Source: Solen grandis
Lineage: Eukaryota; Mollusca; Bivalvia; Adapedonta; Solenidae
Direction of reading: 5' to 3'
Assembly: GCA_021229015.1 (NCBI GenBank)
Contig: CM037778.1
Location: 17,119,214-17,183,213 of the forward strand
DNA length: 64,000 nt
Position 1 is the stretch's first letter; each line of letters opens with the position of its first letter. Shown piece after piece: positions 33,501 to 46,259 of this stretch. A program made the translations under genes and the position numbers. The notes under the pieces were generated by a model. That model saw nothing but the letters and a program-made list of their open reading frames with translations. It was not told where the DNA came from and searched no databases.

Positions 33501-33748
33501 ATGAAAATGCCAAAGCAAAAAAAAAATAAATATGTTATTAGTAGTCCTCGAAAAACTTAAAAAAAATGATAATAAATAAGAGACTTAAGTAAAGACAAGA
33601 ATGTAAACGACAAGAATGCTACTATTGGAATTTTTTTGTACCCAAATTTTGTTGCAGAGTTCCTGTAAATCAAGAATTAAATAAAGATCTGTATACTGAC
33701 TGTTTATTGTATGAACTTGTGACAGTTTGAAATAAAAAATCGTACACG

Positions 33749-34600
33749 TGTGAGTCAACTAATTAGTGTAAGCCGAACTATAGTAGCAGGTTTGTTGCTT
33801 TATTATTTGACTGCTACCGCATCGTACGTTTATTTTGTGACAACATGCGTATTTGCTTTTATTGTATACATGTATATATATTCCTACTATTCATTAAAAA
33901 ATACTAATTACGTTTTCTTTTATATCAACTTTTCAATAAAATATATGATAAGATTTCCAGTTCTTTTCTTTTTGCATTTCTTGTTATTAACACACGTGTC
34001 TTGTCACTTTCCGAAAATGAATTATAGATCAAGGTAGTAGACAACACACATAGGGACCAGAGCGTCTCCCGGATTAAAAGTAAAGACGTTTTGGTAAACA
34101 GAAAATATCTGATGATTTGTGTCAGTAAAATTGATGGTCTATGTATAGGTTAGTTCATAGTTGCCTTTAATTACACGAAATAGTCACGAGGGCGGAATAG
34201 ACAAATGTGTGTCAACTAATTAGTGTGAGCCGAACTATAGTAACGTGTTTGTTGCTTTATCATTTGACTGCTACCGCATCGCACATTTATTTTTGCGACA
34301 GTATGCGTGTTTATTCTTCTTGTATACATGTACATATATTTCTACTTTTGATTACATAAATACTTATTACTTTTCTTTTGTATCAATATTTAAATAAAAT
34401 ATATAATAAGATTTCCTGTTCTTTTCTTTTTGCATTTCTTGTGTAATACACGTGTCTTGTCACTTTCCGAAAATGAAATGTAGGTCAAGGTAGTAGACAT
34501 AAATGGAGACCGGAGCGTCGCCCGGATAAAAAAAAAAGTTTTGTAAACAGAAAATATCTGATGATTTGTGTCAGTAAAAATTGATGGTCTATATCTTTAT
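33749..34600 (+). repeat. Tandem duplication carrying TRIM-like 5' ends
   Basis: Two direct copies with a period of about 458 bp (33749-34145 and 34207-34600) share TCAACTAATTAGTGT, TTTGACTGCTACCGCATCG, CACTTTCCGAAAATGAA and AAATATCTGATGATTTGTG. Each carries the segment that in the TRIM-like genes lies just before and over the start codon: GGTCAAGGTAGTAGA, then a decayed ATGGCGACCGGAGC (GGGACCAGAGCGTC in copy 1, ATGGAGACCGGAGCGTCGCC in copy 2). Coding sequence beyond about ten codons is gone. Confidence 0.75.
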
Positions 34601-35964
34601 GGTAAAACAAGCGATAACTATATGGGCATACAATATCAACAGTAATACAGTGAGATATGAAAAAAAAAACTATGAAATCCGAATTATCGAACATGTGAAG
34701 AAAAGATACAAGTGTACTTTAAAGCGATTTACATCTGCAGTCAAATAAAATACTGTGGATATCTGATAGCCGTCTGTAGATGAGTGATATTCTGCTCTGT
34801 GGTATGATTATAAATAGTTGGAGGTCAAGAACAAAGTTGATCTCGGAAACATATTAAGATTACAGTAGGCAATATCTTTTTTCGTCTTCGGTGCGTCAAG
34901 GTGTAATCACGCATACATATGTGGATTTAGCAGACATGCAGAGAGAGAGAGAGAGAGAGAGGGGGGGAGTTTTCGATGGTTATTTGTGGGGAAAAAAACA
35001 CGTTTGGGCTTTATTAGAGGTATCAATATGGTTTTCAGTATATTAAATATAGACTTATTATAAGTCTCTGTTTCGTTATACAAATGTATATAGATTATAA
35101 AATGTGTGATGCTGAATTTATTTTTGTACGGAAGGAGCAGAGAATCACTCATCTGGACTATAAACAGTATCGAAAATATATATAGCATCCATTATATTAA
35201 TTAATATCCTCCCTTATAGAAGGGAAGCTAAATAATATAACAGATTTGAATAAAATTATATCATTTTTACATAACATCCTGAAATAGATTTAAACAAAAT
35301 GAAGTGACGAGTCTTTATTAAATGCTTGTTAGTTCTGAGGATGAATTGTAGCTAACACGAACTGATCGGCGTGTGAGGACACATCAGCAAATGTCAATAA
35401 ACCACAATAATGCAGATACTACCTGAAGAATGGTATTTTCATGTTGTTTTTTTTAAAATATTTTTTGACATTTTAAAAAAAAAAAAAAACCAAAAAAATA
35501 TTTTTAAAAATTAAAATTAATAACGCCATCTTAAAATGTTTTTGATGATTAAACTGTGAAATATTGTTTTCAAATGCGAATTAAAAACACAGGAAAGACT
35601 AAATTTAAAAATTTGCATGTATTCACTTCTCTTTAATTATATTGTTTTAGTAGAACAAATAAAATAATCCAATTGTTAAACACCACGCATCCGACAAATA
35701 AGTCTGAAATTGTATGGATTATTGATCTTTACATTATTTTTAATGAGAATTTAAACGCTCAGTAATGCTTAAGCAATACAGGGAAAGCAAATTGCATGAT
35801 GACAATCGACAATGACATACAACTTCATTAGGCAAGTATTTAACAGTTTTATGTGAGTCACGTAAACGCAAATTATGAATACTGTCATCATATATTATTA
35901 TCATACACCAGCTATATAGCACTGTTTCAAAACATATATATATGAACATAACCAATAAAATCAA
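34601..35964. other. Non-coding stretch with GA microsatellite
   Basis: A (GA)n run followed by poly-G lies at about 34938-34968. A mirror-like A/T homopolymer cluster is at 35440-35510. No exon supported until the dioxygenase stop codon at 35965. Confidence 0.5.
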
Positions 35965-38900
35965 TCAACTTGATGACCATTTGTCATCTTTAGAAATAAC
36001 GTTGCTGCATTCCAAAACGGATGAATCTTTCAACTAATATCAAAGAAAAACAGAGGGCGAAATGACATTGTAAATATAAAGTACATAACGTTGAAACAGC
36101 TGAAACTTTCGATGACAGGTTGGGTGTTGATGTAAATTGTGAAAGCCAGTGTTTTAAACGTAATTTTTGTCTTAAATTGAGCTGTGTTTGAAAATCTATT
36201 CTTTTGAATATTGTCCAATTATTTTTCATACCATAAAGAAAGTGTTGTTTTTTTTAAGAAAAGTATCATCTGTGACGATTCTCAAATCCCTACTAGCAGA
36301 GTATAAATATACAAGATCTGAAAATAAAGTGGATAAAACCAGTCGATTATTCAATATTTTGATGATTTGTTGATGTTGGATATAGTTCTAAAGTATTTAT
36401 CATTTTATTGAGTGTATCTACAGGAAGTACGTGACAAATGAAGCCTCACCTTCAGCGGAGTGTAGCGAGGATGGCGATGATTTATAATTCACAGCCCAGC
36501 GCCGATCGGCACTAAAGTAAGCGCTGCTACAGTGTAGCAGGTTAAGGTGGAAGAACAAAGCGTCCCCTGTAGATAACAAGAAACTGAATTGTTAATATCA
36601 CACTTGTGAACTTTTCACACACACACACACACATCCGCATTGCAAATCAGATACGTTGAAATGCAGGGTAATGATGAAAAGTAGTGGGTATAAATTGTAC
36701 AAATATAGTTAAAATATCATTCAATATCATAAAATAAATGTAACACAAGAAGGGGAAGAATGGCTTCCAATCTAGTATTGACGTTATAGAAAATGGTTAC
36801 ATTATCTAAGGTCACATCTTTGATATCTCCTCCACTCGTTCCACATTGGCACCAATTTGAATACCGACCTTTCCGTGTTCGATCATCCCACACTTGTGAG
36901 ACCTCAGCAGTACCTGGCCGACAGAGTAATTTTTAATATGTTGCATATTAGTGTGTTTTAAGCATTTAAAACTAGATAACACATGTTCTAGGCAAGGTGG
37001 ATCATATAAATGACATTCAGAGGACTCCCTTCTTCACTCTTTGTTGTCCATCCTATATTTTTTTTTTATTTCATTATACTCGAGATGATTCAAATCCTAC
37101 TTAATTAAACAAGATGTAAACATGTATTTCAATATCACTCTTAAATTAGTGTTTGACAAACTATTCAGTTTACTCCAAACTCGTCACCCTCAATTTGATT
37201 TCTGTGTGACAAGACTGTAAAATATATCAACATATATTTCTGTACACCTCTACGAACGTGAAGGCAGCTGTTACTACGGGTACACTTGTCCACGGCGACG
37301 AATACTTATACCATGATGGGGAACAGACATCCATTGTGGTACTACGAATGTGAATTATAACATCAAATGTAACGTTTGGTTTGAGATTTGACATTGCAAA
37401 ACATACATACGACTTTATGGCTGCAAGAATGTTATGTATACTCTCGCTGAATAAAAACGTTACATATTTTATCCCTAATTTTAAACTGTTTCTATATTTA
37501 ACTTCAGTACCTTGGACATAATAACTAATAGAACCATGTGAACTTATTTCCATCTCAGCGGCATGACCTTTTCACAAGAAAGATTCGGAAAAAATTCGGG
37601 GCGTTTTTATGTCTTTTACTTGTTTTTGATATGACATATACTATACGGGGAAGTCTATTTCTTATATCCAGTACAACATAATGCTTAAAAGGATAAAAAC
37701 AATTTTGATGAAATATCAGCTTAACATGTACACATTAAAGGAGACAGACAGGCAGTCTCACAAATGTACCAAAAAATTCTATATGATGCATGCTTAAATA
37801 CTTTTTTATATACAAACACAAACTAAAACAACATAAAAATGTACAACATCACTCAGGTAAGAGTTGAGAGACTTTAAATAAAATAAAAAGAGAATAAAGA
37901 ATAGGAAAAGAATAGCGCACTAGCTCCCGTCCCTTGTTAAGTCTATGTAACAGGAACTTAAATGTTGGTACAGAATATAAATGATGACAAAATTTCATAA
38001 AAATTAAATACACATCATTTATGTGTACCTAACAATTTAATCAAATTAATCATTCTGAAAAGCTTGAATGTTGTTTTTATTATTATTATTATTATTATTT
38101 TTAAACTATTATTAGAATCTGTTTCTCGATATACTATTGCAGAAAAATGCGTATTGAATGTTGATGTTGACGCCTACCAAAAACACAAAGTCAGATTGAC
38201 TAGATTAAGACGTAAAACTATTTTGCTTTATTTTAAATAATCCTCAAACTGGAATGAATAAGTTACCCATAATCTTGATACCAGAAATGTTTTCCTCCAA
38301 TCTTCGGCGGCTTCTGTATCAGCTTGATGTGTTATTGGTATATGTCACCCTCGATCAGCTGCAGTATATCAAAGCATATGGTATACAATAGGTCCCACGG
38401 GGTCATTATGCACCAGGTACAGATTCAATGTATAAATGCGGTGCATATAGAGTTTTGATAAATATTCATATGAATGATCAACGAGCTAGTTAGTGGGCTA
38501 AATTTTTTAACAAGAAAAAAAAGAAAGTGTAATGAAGCCTTCCAGATGATTTTTTGGCAAGTCGGTGGTTCAAAAACGATGCTCGATCTGTGCTCACGGG
38601 GTATTCCTATACCAGTTTTAGCTGCATGTCTTATGCGACTGAAAAACTGTCTCTGTTACAATAAACTCTACAACAACAGCATCAACAATATCACCTTTTC
38701 ACAGGTGCTGACCCCTTTCTTACTCCGGACCACCATCCCTCTCACGTTCATCCCCAGGGTGGTTCCACAGTATCAAATGGGCTTCTTTCCCGTCAACGTC
38801 AGGTAACTTTGCCAATATATCATAGAAGCTAAAATAACATTTAAAGTACACTATCATACTCGCTGGTATTATATAGTTGTATATAGATTCTAACTTCAAC

Positions 38901-40234
38901 TGCATTTTACACGAAAAAAAAACCCTAATTAACAATATCAACGTTACATGCAGGCAATGGAAGATATAACCAAAAATGTAAATGATTGATTCTATTCTGT
39001 ACTTAGTAATTTCTGTTGTAATGTAAAGGAGAATTAGAATAAACTTGATAGAACAACAATACAAACTATCCAAAACTATGCAAAAGATAATCAAAGTCTA
39101 TGGGTGCCAAAGATATGTATGCGTTGGTTCGATAGCATTCTCTGTACAGTTTCATTTAAAATCTGAAATAAAAAAAAAACGGAAATCATACACAAACCGA
39201 CATAATAAGGGGCCATAATTCTGCAAGGGGTCAGAAAATTTTAAAATGCCAATTGAAGTTTATAAAAGGGTCAAAGTAATGCATATTGTACTTACATGAT
39301 GTAGGTTAAAATAATGACTGATATGTATTTAAAAACACATATAACTATTATGTTCTATAAAATGGCCACTCAGAATAAAAAATCATTTGGATGTGCCGAC
39401 TACATGCATATCTAGAAATTCATCGAAGTGAAAATAAACACTTTTCTCAAACTGTATTCATATAATCCAAGAAGATAATACAAATTGGAACAGTATACCA
39501 AAATTCGAAGTATGTGATGGAAATGAAGTCCAGACAAACTGATGCGAACTCTCCGGTGAAGTTAAAAAAAAGAAGAATGAAATTATTGTTTGAGTAACAT
39601 CGCCTAGAAAATGAAATACTGGATAACCACTAAAATAATCCCTTACCCATATCCATGTTTTTCAAACTTCCCAAGCGTTAATGCATTTTCGGTATGCTTG
39701 ATTTCTTCCTTTGAAAACATGTCTCTGAAATAAGATATATTAGATAGAATTTTGTTGTGACCAAAATAAGACCCATACCACTGACATCAGAATTCGAATC
39801 TGTCTGGCTGGGTTTCATTGGAATAGGCCAAATTCACGTAGTTCAACGTTTAAAGGCATTGAAATATACTCTGGGGACATATGACGTAGTACCACATATG
39901 CCTCCGGCATATTTTAATGAAATCTGGTTAATATCCACATAATGCATCGTAAGAGTAAAGTGGCAGTGATATCTTGTTCAATACCGAGGATATGTTCATC
40001 CCTCCGCCCAATTAAAGCACTCATTCTTGAGTCCCGTTTCAATTTGAGTTTTGCTAATGGCAAATAAATAATAGCGCATTTTTTTAGTCGAGGAAGTAAA
40101 AGAAAATAAGATTTTACAAATATCAACAAAGTTCCTTTATAATTTATACTTACTTAACGTACAAAACCCGTCTTCATTAAAACATTTCTTCAATTTATCA
40201 TTAACCTTGAAACCCTCAGGCTTGAAATTGAATT
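35965..40234 (-). pseudogene. Phytanoyl-CoA dioxygenase-like gene, copy A
   Basis: Minus-strand exons, 5' to 3': 40234-40154 (FKPEGFKVNDKLKKCFNEDG), 39724-39647 (DMFSKEEIKHTENALTLGKF...EKHGYG), 38806-38695 (LILWNHPGD, then GMVVRSKKGVSTCEK one frame over), 38358-38267 (LIEGDIY...KIGGKHFWYQDYG), 37341-37258 (YHNGCLFPIM...FVAVDKCTRSNSCLH), 36913-36804 (GSHKCG-like SHKCGMIEHGKVG), 36566-36450 (GDALFFHLNLLHCSS...RRWA, then HRHPRYTPLK), 36033-35965 (LKDSSVLECSNVISK, stop). These follow the order of Fe(II)/2-oxoglutarate dioxygenases of the PhyH family (ectoine or proline hydroxylase-like). Lesions: stops in three exons, frame changes in two, a lost acceptor at exon 2, and the first iron ligand His of HxD replaced by Tyr. 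Start exon not found. Confidence 0.8.
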
Positions 40235-42224
40235 GAAACAAATTCACAAGGATGCTAGAAACAGTGACTATAAACGTTACAGATTGCCTTGTCATCTAAG
40301 CAGCTCGTTCAGAAATGGCCATTGACTAAGAATTTGGTTTTTAACTATATGTGTATATTACGTCTATCAATACCCATCTACAGACGCATGGTCACCCAAC
40401 AATCCGTGATGGTAAAAACGTAGGTGTTTTCCCCATCACAGGCAATACTATCACAGAAGGTATTTAAACTATATTCAGAATTATAAAACCTTTGTTTTTA
40501 TTTTCTATTTTCATTTGCCGTCACTTGACTAATCAACTTCATAGGTTGAACTTACGAAATCGCTATACTGACCTGGAACACAGCATTCACACCATTTCCG
40601 ATTGGTCAAAAGACAATGAACAACAACGATCAAAAGATGCCTAATTCTAAGTGAGACAGTTCAAGTGCCGCTACATTACAGTATCACGGCGTAGACATGT
40701 GGCAATGTGGGAACGCACTTTAGGTCTAACGTATTATGGTTCCGACCCCATGGTGCCTTTTACATTTTGGGGTCAGAATTGGATACTTAATGCGATGCAT
40801 TGTTACAGTACTATATGCGAAAGAATGAAATCTAATGCGTTTTGGATTTAGAACTTTGATCATATGTTTTTTGGAAAAAATACAATTTAACATTAAACCT
40901 TTTTCACGTCGCATCATCAGCATTTTGATCATTATAATTTACAACCTCATCATCATGTAGTAAGGGTGATGTGCTAAATTGTCAACGTGTGTTAGTAAAG
41001 GACAATGCACTTTGGGGTCCATTTTCGGAGCTGACACCATAGTGCGTTGGACGCCAAAATGCGTTCCCGCATGCTAATACACTCAGTCACTTTATACCGA
41101 CACCGGCAATATCATAGTCAATTAATGCAACTTGATTGAAAAGTTTCATATAAAGAATAAGACAGGTAAATATTTTAGTAATTTTCCAAACGTATTTACT
41201 CTATTTCGCATTTTTTTCATGCAGTGATTTTGAAAATTTTCATTTAAAACAATTAAGGCATATTTTAATTAAACCGTGATAAGGGTAGTGAGAGGCACGA
41301 TCGAGGAACTTAAACTTCAAAATTTGAATGGATAGATGGTGCGGTTATTTAAATCATGCTTGAAGTTATTTCACTGGCGAAATCGCTGATATATATTTCG
41401 AGTTTTGAAGAAGCTTTCAATTTCCATGCAGTGGATTTAAAAAAAAAAATGAAATAATTTATCGAAAATTAAAACGTGCTAGACCTTTTTTCAAAATCAC
41501 ACAGCATTTCTTTCGTTTGTGAAACCTTAGATTTTTTTTTTTTTTTTTTTTTTGTTAGCGGACTTTAGTCGCAAGCTATTATTTTGTATCAAGGTTCACG
41601 TAGTGTTTGAAAAAAAAAACGGCTCATAAATGAAATGAAATACTTATGAGTATTTTTCTATTTTCAAGTGGAGCCAAATGTTGACGGTTTTGTCTTGGAT
41701 TTGATGACGCCACGGCCACGTGATATTGCTACACTGTTCATAGCGTTACGCAAAATGTACGCGTACTATTAAAATAATTTTGATTTAAAGTGGGGAAAAG
41801 AAGCTCACTCTACCAGGGAAAGGCATACCTTAAACATACTAGTACTAAAGAGCAACTGTTACTAATCATCTTAATTTACAATATAATGCCAGTCTTTGAA
41901 AGTTGATTTTCCAGTCTTGAATTTTATGGCGCAGGGTTGTAACAAAAAATTTTGTTTTAATTATGTAAGACTGAGAACTGCTTGGCCAACGAAAGAGTAT
42001 TGAAAAGGAGATATTATTATTTTATTTCCGAATATTTTTCAAAAGAACGTTTAGCTTTAAAATGTTACATTTATGACCTAACAAACAATATTAATCAATT
42101 GACAAACATATTTGTGAACAAAATACTTCAAAAATAGCATGGCGCGCCGTCAGCGACTAATATTGATTGGACTAGTGAACGAGTTGCAGTTAATGAGTTT
42201 ACAATAACACAGTGATAGAATATT
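40235..42224. other. Intergenic region between divergent dioxygenase A and TRIM-like A
   Basis: About 2 kb between the diverging genes. Holds the flank shared with 33.37 kb (40305-40345). The phrase GGGGTCAGAATTGG-like near 40770 and its approximate inverse (GGGGTCCATTTTCGG) near 41010 suggest a decayed foldback with 'AATGCG' ends. A long T run is at 41530-41555. No coding exon supported; the dioxygenase first exon should lie here. Confidence 0.4.
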
Positions 42225-42370
42225 TCACAAAGGGAGGGTACCTACGTTTAACTAAACAACTTAATTATTTTCTATTTAATTCCCCCTTTTTTCTAATAAA
42301 ATATGTTACACATCTTTTGTCATTTTCCGAAAATGAAATGTAGGTCAAGGTAGTAGAATTCACAACAAAC
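42225..42370 (+). promoter_or_regulatory. Conserved upstream region of the TRIM-like gene, copy A
   Basis: AAGGGAGGGTACCTACGTTTAACTAA, TCATTTTCCGAAAATGAA and TAGGTCAAGGTAGTAG lie directly before the start codon. They are repeated in the same order before the copy B start (62557-62727), and in part at 34.0 and 34.5 kb. TTTTCCGAAAATGAA contains a TTCCnnnAA-like palindrome. A promoter/5' UTR role is inferred from position and conservation. Confidence 0.55.
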
Positions 42371-42684
42371 ATGGCGACCGGAGCAACACCCGGATCAAAA
42401 TTATCGGAGGAAGGTTTTGAATACACCCGTTGTTTGTGTTCCAGGAAACGTCGAGTCAGCGAGGCTGTGAAGTATTGTCAGTTCTGTCAGAAATACATGT
42501 GTACTTCCTGTCTTGAACACCACAATGAGTACATGGAGGATCATACCTTGGTGGACCCAACCGACAGTACGATAGTTGTCATGCCGACGGATAACTGTGA
42601 GCGACATGAGACGGAAAAGGTGAAGATGTGGTGTAAATGTCACAATGAGGCCCTGTGTACAATTTGTGCCTTCATGGATCACAG
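42371..42684 (+). CDS. TRIM-like gene copy A, exon 1: two B-boxes
   Basis: ATG at 42371 (context AACATGGCG) opens 104.7 codons ending at a GTGAGT donor. No RING finger is present. Residues about 20-58 form a first B-box with C-x2-C, C-x2-C, C-x2-C and His residues (CLCSRKRRVSEAVKYCQFCQ, then CTSCLEHHNEYMEDH). Residues about 74-104 form a second (CERHETEKVKMWCKCHNEAL, then CTICAFMDH). Such B-box proteins without RING, followed by coiled coil and NHL repeats, are abundant in bivalves. The exon joins exon 2 at 44178 in phase 2. Copy B exon 1 at 62728 is close to identical and ends at the same intron position. Confidence 0.9.
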
Positions 42685-42821
42685 GTGAGTGAAAGTTATC
42701 CGCAATTATCAATAAAATATATTGTATATTTATCAATCTAAAGCAAACATTTATATTATAAGTAACCTGTTTTTAATATGGTAGAATGCCATGAAGTGAC
42801 CATTTTGTCAAGTGAAAGGTG

Positions 42822-44138
42822 AGCTAAATATAATTGCGATCACCCGTCGTCGTCCTGCGGCGTCAACAATTTTCTTTAGAAAGACATCTCCTCTGAAGCC
42901 GCTTAATTGGTAGAAATTGATGAAACTTGGCAGAATGATATTTAGGTGGCCCGTTACGAAAGTTGCTAAAATAAACTAGATCCACGCAAAACTCTGATTG
43001 CCATGGCATCCAACATACTTTTATTTTAAAAGTTTAAAAATATTCTCTGAAACCAATGGTCAGAATATAATCATTTGGTACAAATGGTCACCTTATGGCT
43101 GTCTACCACAATGTTAAAATAAAGTTGATCCCTTGAAAAATTAAGCCCCTATGGGTCGGTTAGTTTCTTTATACTTAATATTGAAAGTTTCAAATTCTCC
43201 TTCTATGAAACCAATGACCAAATTTAATTTCATTTGGCACAAATGGTCACCTCATGGCAGTCTGCCATAATTGGTAAAATAAAGTTGATACTGTGAAAAA
43301 ATAAGGCCCCTAGGATGTCGGCTAGTTTCCTAAAATACTATTTTAGAAAAATGCAAAGACCTTCTTCTGTGAAATCAATAACCAGAATTAAAATTCATTC
43401 AGCAGAATTGGTCACCTCTGGCTGTTTAATATTTGTAATTAAAAAATCTTCTTCTCTAAACAAATGGTTGGAATTTAATTTCTTTTAGCATGTATGTCAC
43501 CTAAATGTCGTCTACCATAATTGGTAAATTAGAGTTTATCCCGCGAAAAATGAGGACCTAGGGGATTGGCTAGTTTCCTTACAAACTCTATATAGAAAAT
43601 GTCAAAATTCTTCTTCTAAATAACTGATTGTCAGAATTCAATTTCATTTATCACAAAGTGTCATCTCATGACAGTCTAAAATAATTGCTTAAATAAAAAT
43701 TATCCCATAAAGGTTAGTTTGCCTATATAATCTATATATAATAGAAACTTTAGAATTCTTTGTATCTGAAATTTGAATTTGGTTGATAATTTCAAAGTTC
43801 TTCACTCTGAAACTTACGCTGTTTTGTAATAATGATAAGCGCATGTCCTCATATCACAATTGCTTAAACATTTCAGACCCCACAAAAAATGAGTCATATA
43901 TTTGATATATGTATCTGGAACTTGAATCTAGATGCTGCAGGATGTAACCAGGTCAAATCAAGCGAGCTAAATGATTTTAAACAAGCTTATATAATCTGGT
44001 GAGCGATCTTTTTCAAGCTCACCTGAACACAACGTGCTCTCTTCTTCAAAACTACTGGCAAGTTTTCAAAATGTTTTCTTCCTTGGGTAACCCTATATTC
44101 AGGTGAGCGATCTATGACCTCTATATGGCCCTCTTGTT
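42822..44138. repeat. 'TTTTAGCTCACC'-type repeat in the TRIM-like intron
   Basis: Opens AAGGTGAGCTAAATATAAT with the reverse-type start, carries five units of ATTTCATTTGGCACAAATGGTCACC type, and ends GGTGAGCGATCTATGACC... TATGGCCCTCTTGTTTT. A second start (TTTTTCAAGCTCACCTGAAC at about 44010) shows a nested shorter copy at the right end. It fills most of intron 1. Confidence 0.7.
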
Positions 44139-44177
44139 TTTGGTTTGTTTGTTTTTTTACTTTTGCCCTTTTTGCAG

Positions 44178-44616
44178 GTCCTGTACAGAAATAGTTGATA
44201 TTTCTACTGACATCAGCAGTGTGTTTAGAGAAGATGATTTACGGAATAGCGAGGCTGAGTTGAAAAAGGCTAAAAAGCGAATATCTCTGATGAAGAAAAA
44301 AGATAACAAGGGTAAGGAAAACGCCTTCATGGAAAAAAACAAATACATCGGCATGGTTGAAGAACACCAGAGAAAACTGATCAACATGATTGAAGATCTT
44401 GGAAAAAAATCAATAGAGAAAATCAATAACTGGTACACGGACGTGCAAAGTGAGCTGGACAACAACCTGGGTGCGCTAGACCGTATTGAAAAGCACATTC
44501 TTTTTCTTCTTAAAGGAATTGAATCAAACACTGGAAACAAGGTCCAGCTATTTGTGACTATGACGAAAGGAGAGAAAATAGCAGGCAAGGCTGAAACACT
44601 AACTATTACCAACGTT
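44178..44616 (+). CDS. TRIM-like gene copy A, exon 2 left part: coiled coil
   Basis: The acceptor CCCTTTTTGCAG at 44177 joins in phase with exon 1 (AG|G). The segment reads SCTEIVDISTDISSVFRE, then heptad-rich helical sequence (SEAELKKAKKRISLMKKKD, KLINMIEDLGKKSIEKINNW, LDNNLGALDRIEKHILFLLK) as expected for the TRIM coiled coil that mediates dimerisation. The reading frame is intact to AETLTITNV, where a LINE interrupts it at 44616/44617. The same frame resumes after the LINE at 48984. Confidence 0.85.
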
Positions 44617-45378
44617 GTATATGTATTGGTGTGTGTATGTATAATTATGTGAATTTGTGTACATATAAATATATTTAAATATGTGAGTGTATACGTTTAA
44701 GTATACATCTATATAGATAAATAAATGCAGGTATATAAAGTGCTTTGAATTATATTTTAATTATAGGTACATGTTGGTACTATGGACAAAAGAGTTGTTC
44801 TGTTGTTGTTGTTTTGTTTTTTTCCTGTGTTATTTTTTTATATCTTTGATAGCTTTAATATTAGTCTATTAACTTTAATATCAACATTTATTATATATTG
44901 TATTGTAAAATTACTTTTCAGTACAAAATTGATATGCTTACTTAGTAAGATACATAGAAACATATGAACCAGTTTGGGATCCTGTGAATATTTAAAGAAA
45001 CATCTTTTTTTTCAGTATGTTTTGTCCTGTTGTATTATAGATTGTATAAAAACATTATCTATCAATACTTAATTGATTTGATATATTTATTACACATATA
45101 TAAATCACTTTGAAACATTATATTCTCACATATAAAGGTGTTAGCGTGAGATACTTGTGTACTTAATGCGATTAGCTTTGAACTGTTTGTAAGCTAAAGT
45201 TAATCAGGTTACTTTTTTTTTCTACTAATGTGTTTATGTTTTGTTTATAAGTTCTCTCTACTTATTTTTTACAAGTAAAACCTACAGACATGTATTTTCT
45301 TATAAATCCTAAATGTAGTTGTTCCATGTTCTCTATTAACACAGGTAATGAAATGATTATCATCTGTTACTATTCTTA

Positions 45379-46079
45379 TGGATAAATTAAAGATAGCATC
45401 CTACAATTGCCGTGGATAAAGGAAATTTTATTATGATAGAATTAAAAAAAGAAGAAAAAAATATATATTCTGAATGGGATGGGGATTGTTATTTTAGCCA
45501 TGGAAAATCAAATGCAAAAGGTGTGGCAATTTTATTCAGAAAACAATTAGACATAAAAATCACAAATACATTAAAAGATGATAATGGAAATTTTATTATG
45601 ATAGAATTATTATTTTGTGATACAAAATTTATTTTATAAATATTATATGTGGTGATTTTAATCTTGTGATTAATCCATTAATAGATTACGATAACTATAA
45701 GTCAACAAATCATAACATAAAGTCCAGAAATATTGTGTTATCAATGATGAATGATAGAAATTTGATAGATGCATTTAGAGAAATACACGGAGATACAAAA
45801 AAATATACTTGGAGAAGGTTTTCACCATTTCAGCAGGGACGATTAGATTTCTTCTTAATAACTGATAATTTAAAAGATTACTTAAAAAACTGTGATATTG
45901 ATATTAGTTATAAGTCTGATCACTCTATGGTGTTTTTGGATATGTCATTTTCGACTTTTAAACATGGGAAGGGGTTATGGAAATTCAACAACACACTATT
46001 AAATGATATTGATTATATAAACTGTATAAATAAAAAAATTGATGATATTATATTACAATATTGTGTACCTATATATTAA
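45379..46079 (+). pseudogene. LINE endonuclease domain, broken
   Basis: Pieces of an apurinic-type endonuclease can be followed: KIASYNCRG, then EWDGDCYFSHGKSNAKGVAI, then IICGDFNLVINP, YTWRRFSPFQQGRLDFFLI and YKSDHSMVFLDM. The GDFN, RLDFFL and SDH motifs are the catalytic signatures. Two deletions and an in-frame stop remove the middle. A duplicated phrase (GNFIMIELKKEE / GNFIMIELLFCD) suggests a short internal duplication. Confidence 0.85.
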
Positions 46080-46259
46080 AAAATAAGCAAAATTTTAGAA
46101 AATTAACTTATTCAATTATTCCAAACCAAAAATTGGCAAAACTATTGCTTATTCAAGTTATAAAGTAAAGGAAAAAAATAAATATTCATAAAATTAGAAG
46201 CAGAGATTTTAGAATTATGAAAATAAAGAAAGGTTAATATTTTTACAAAATGAGTTAAC

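Noticed and set aside
36424..36487. Plus-strand 'terminal exon' KYVTNEASPSAEC
   Set aside because: The minus strand here encodes HRHPRYTPLK and RRWA of the dioxygenase C-terminal exon, with neighbouring exons in order.
38705..38802. Plus-strand segment with good-looking splice sites
   Set aside because: The minus strand encodes LILWNHPGD and GMVVRSKKG, an exon of the dioxygenase, so the plus reading is a coincidence.
42401..42736. Minus-strand ORF opposite the B-box exon (also 62743-63075)
   Set aside because: It mirrors the conserved plus-strand B-box exon and appears in both copies only because that exon is conserved.
44157..44612. Minus-strand 151-codon ORF
   Set aside because: Antisense of the Lys/Glu-rich coiled-coil exon, giving Phe/Leu/Ser-rich translation; not a gene.
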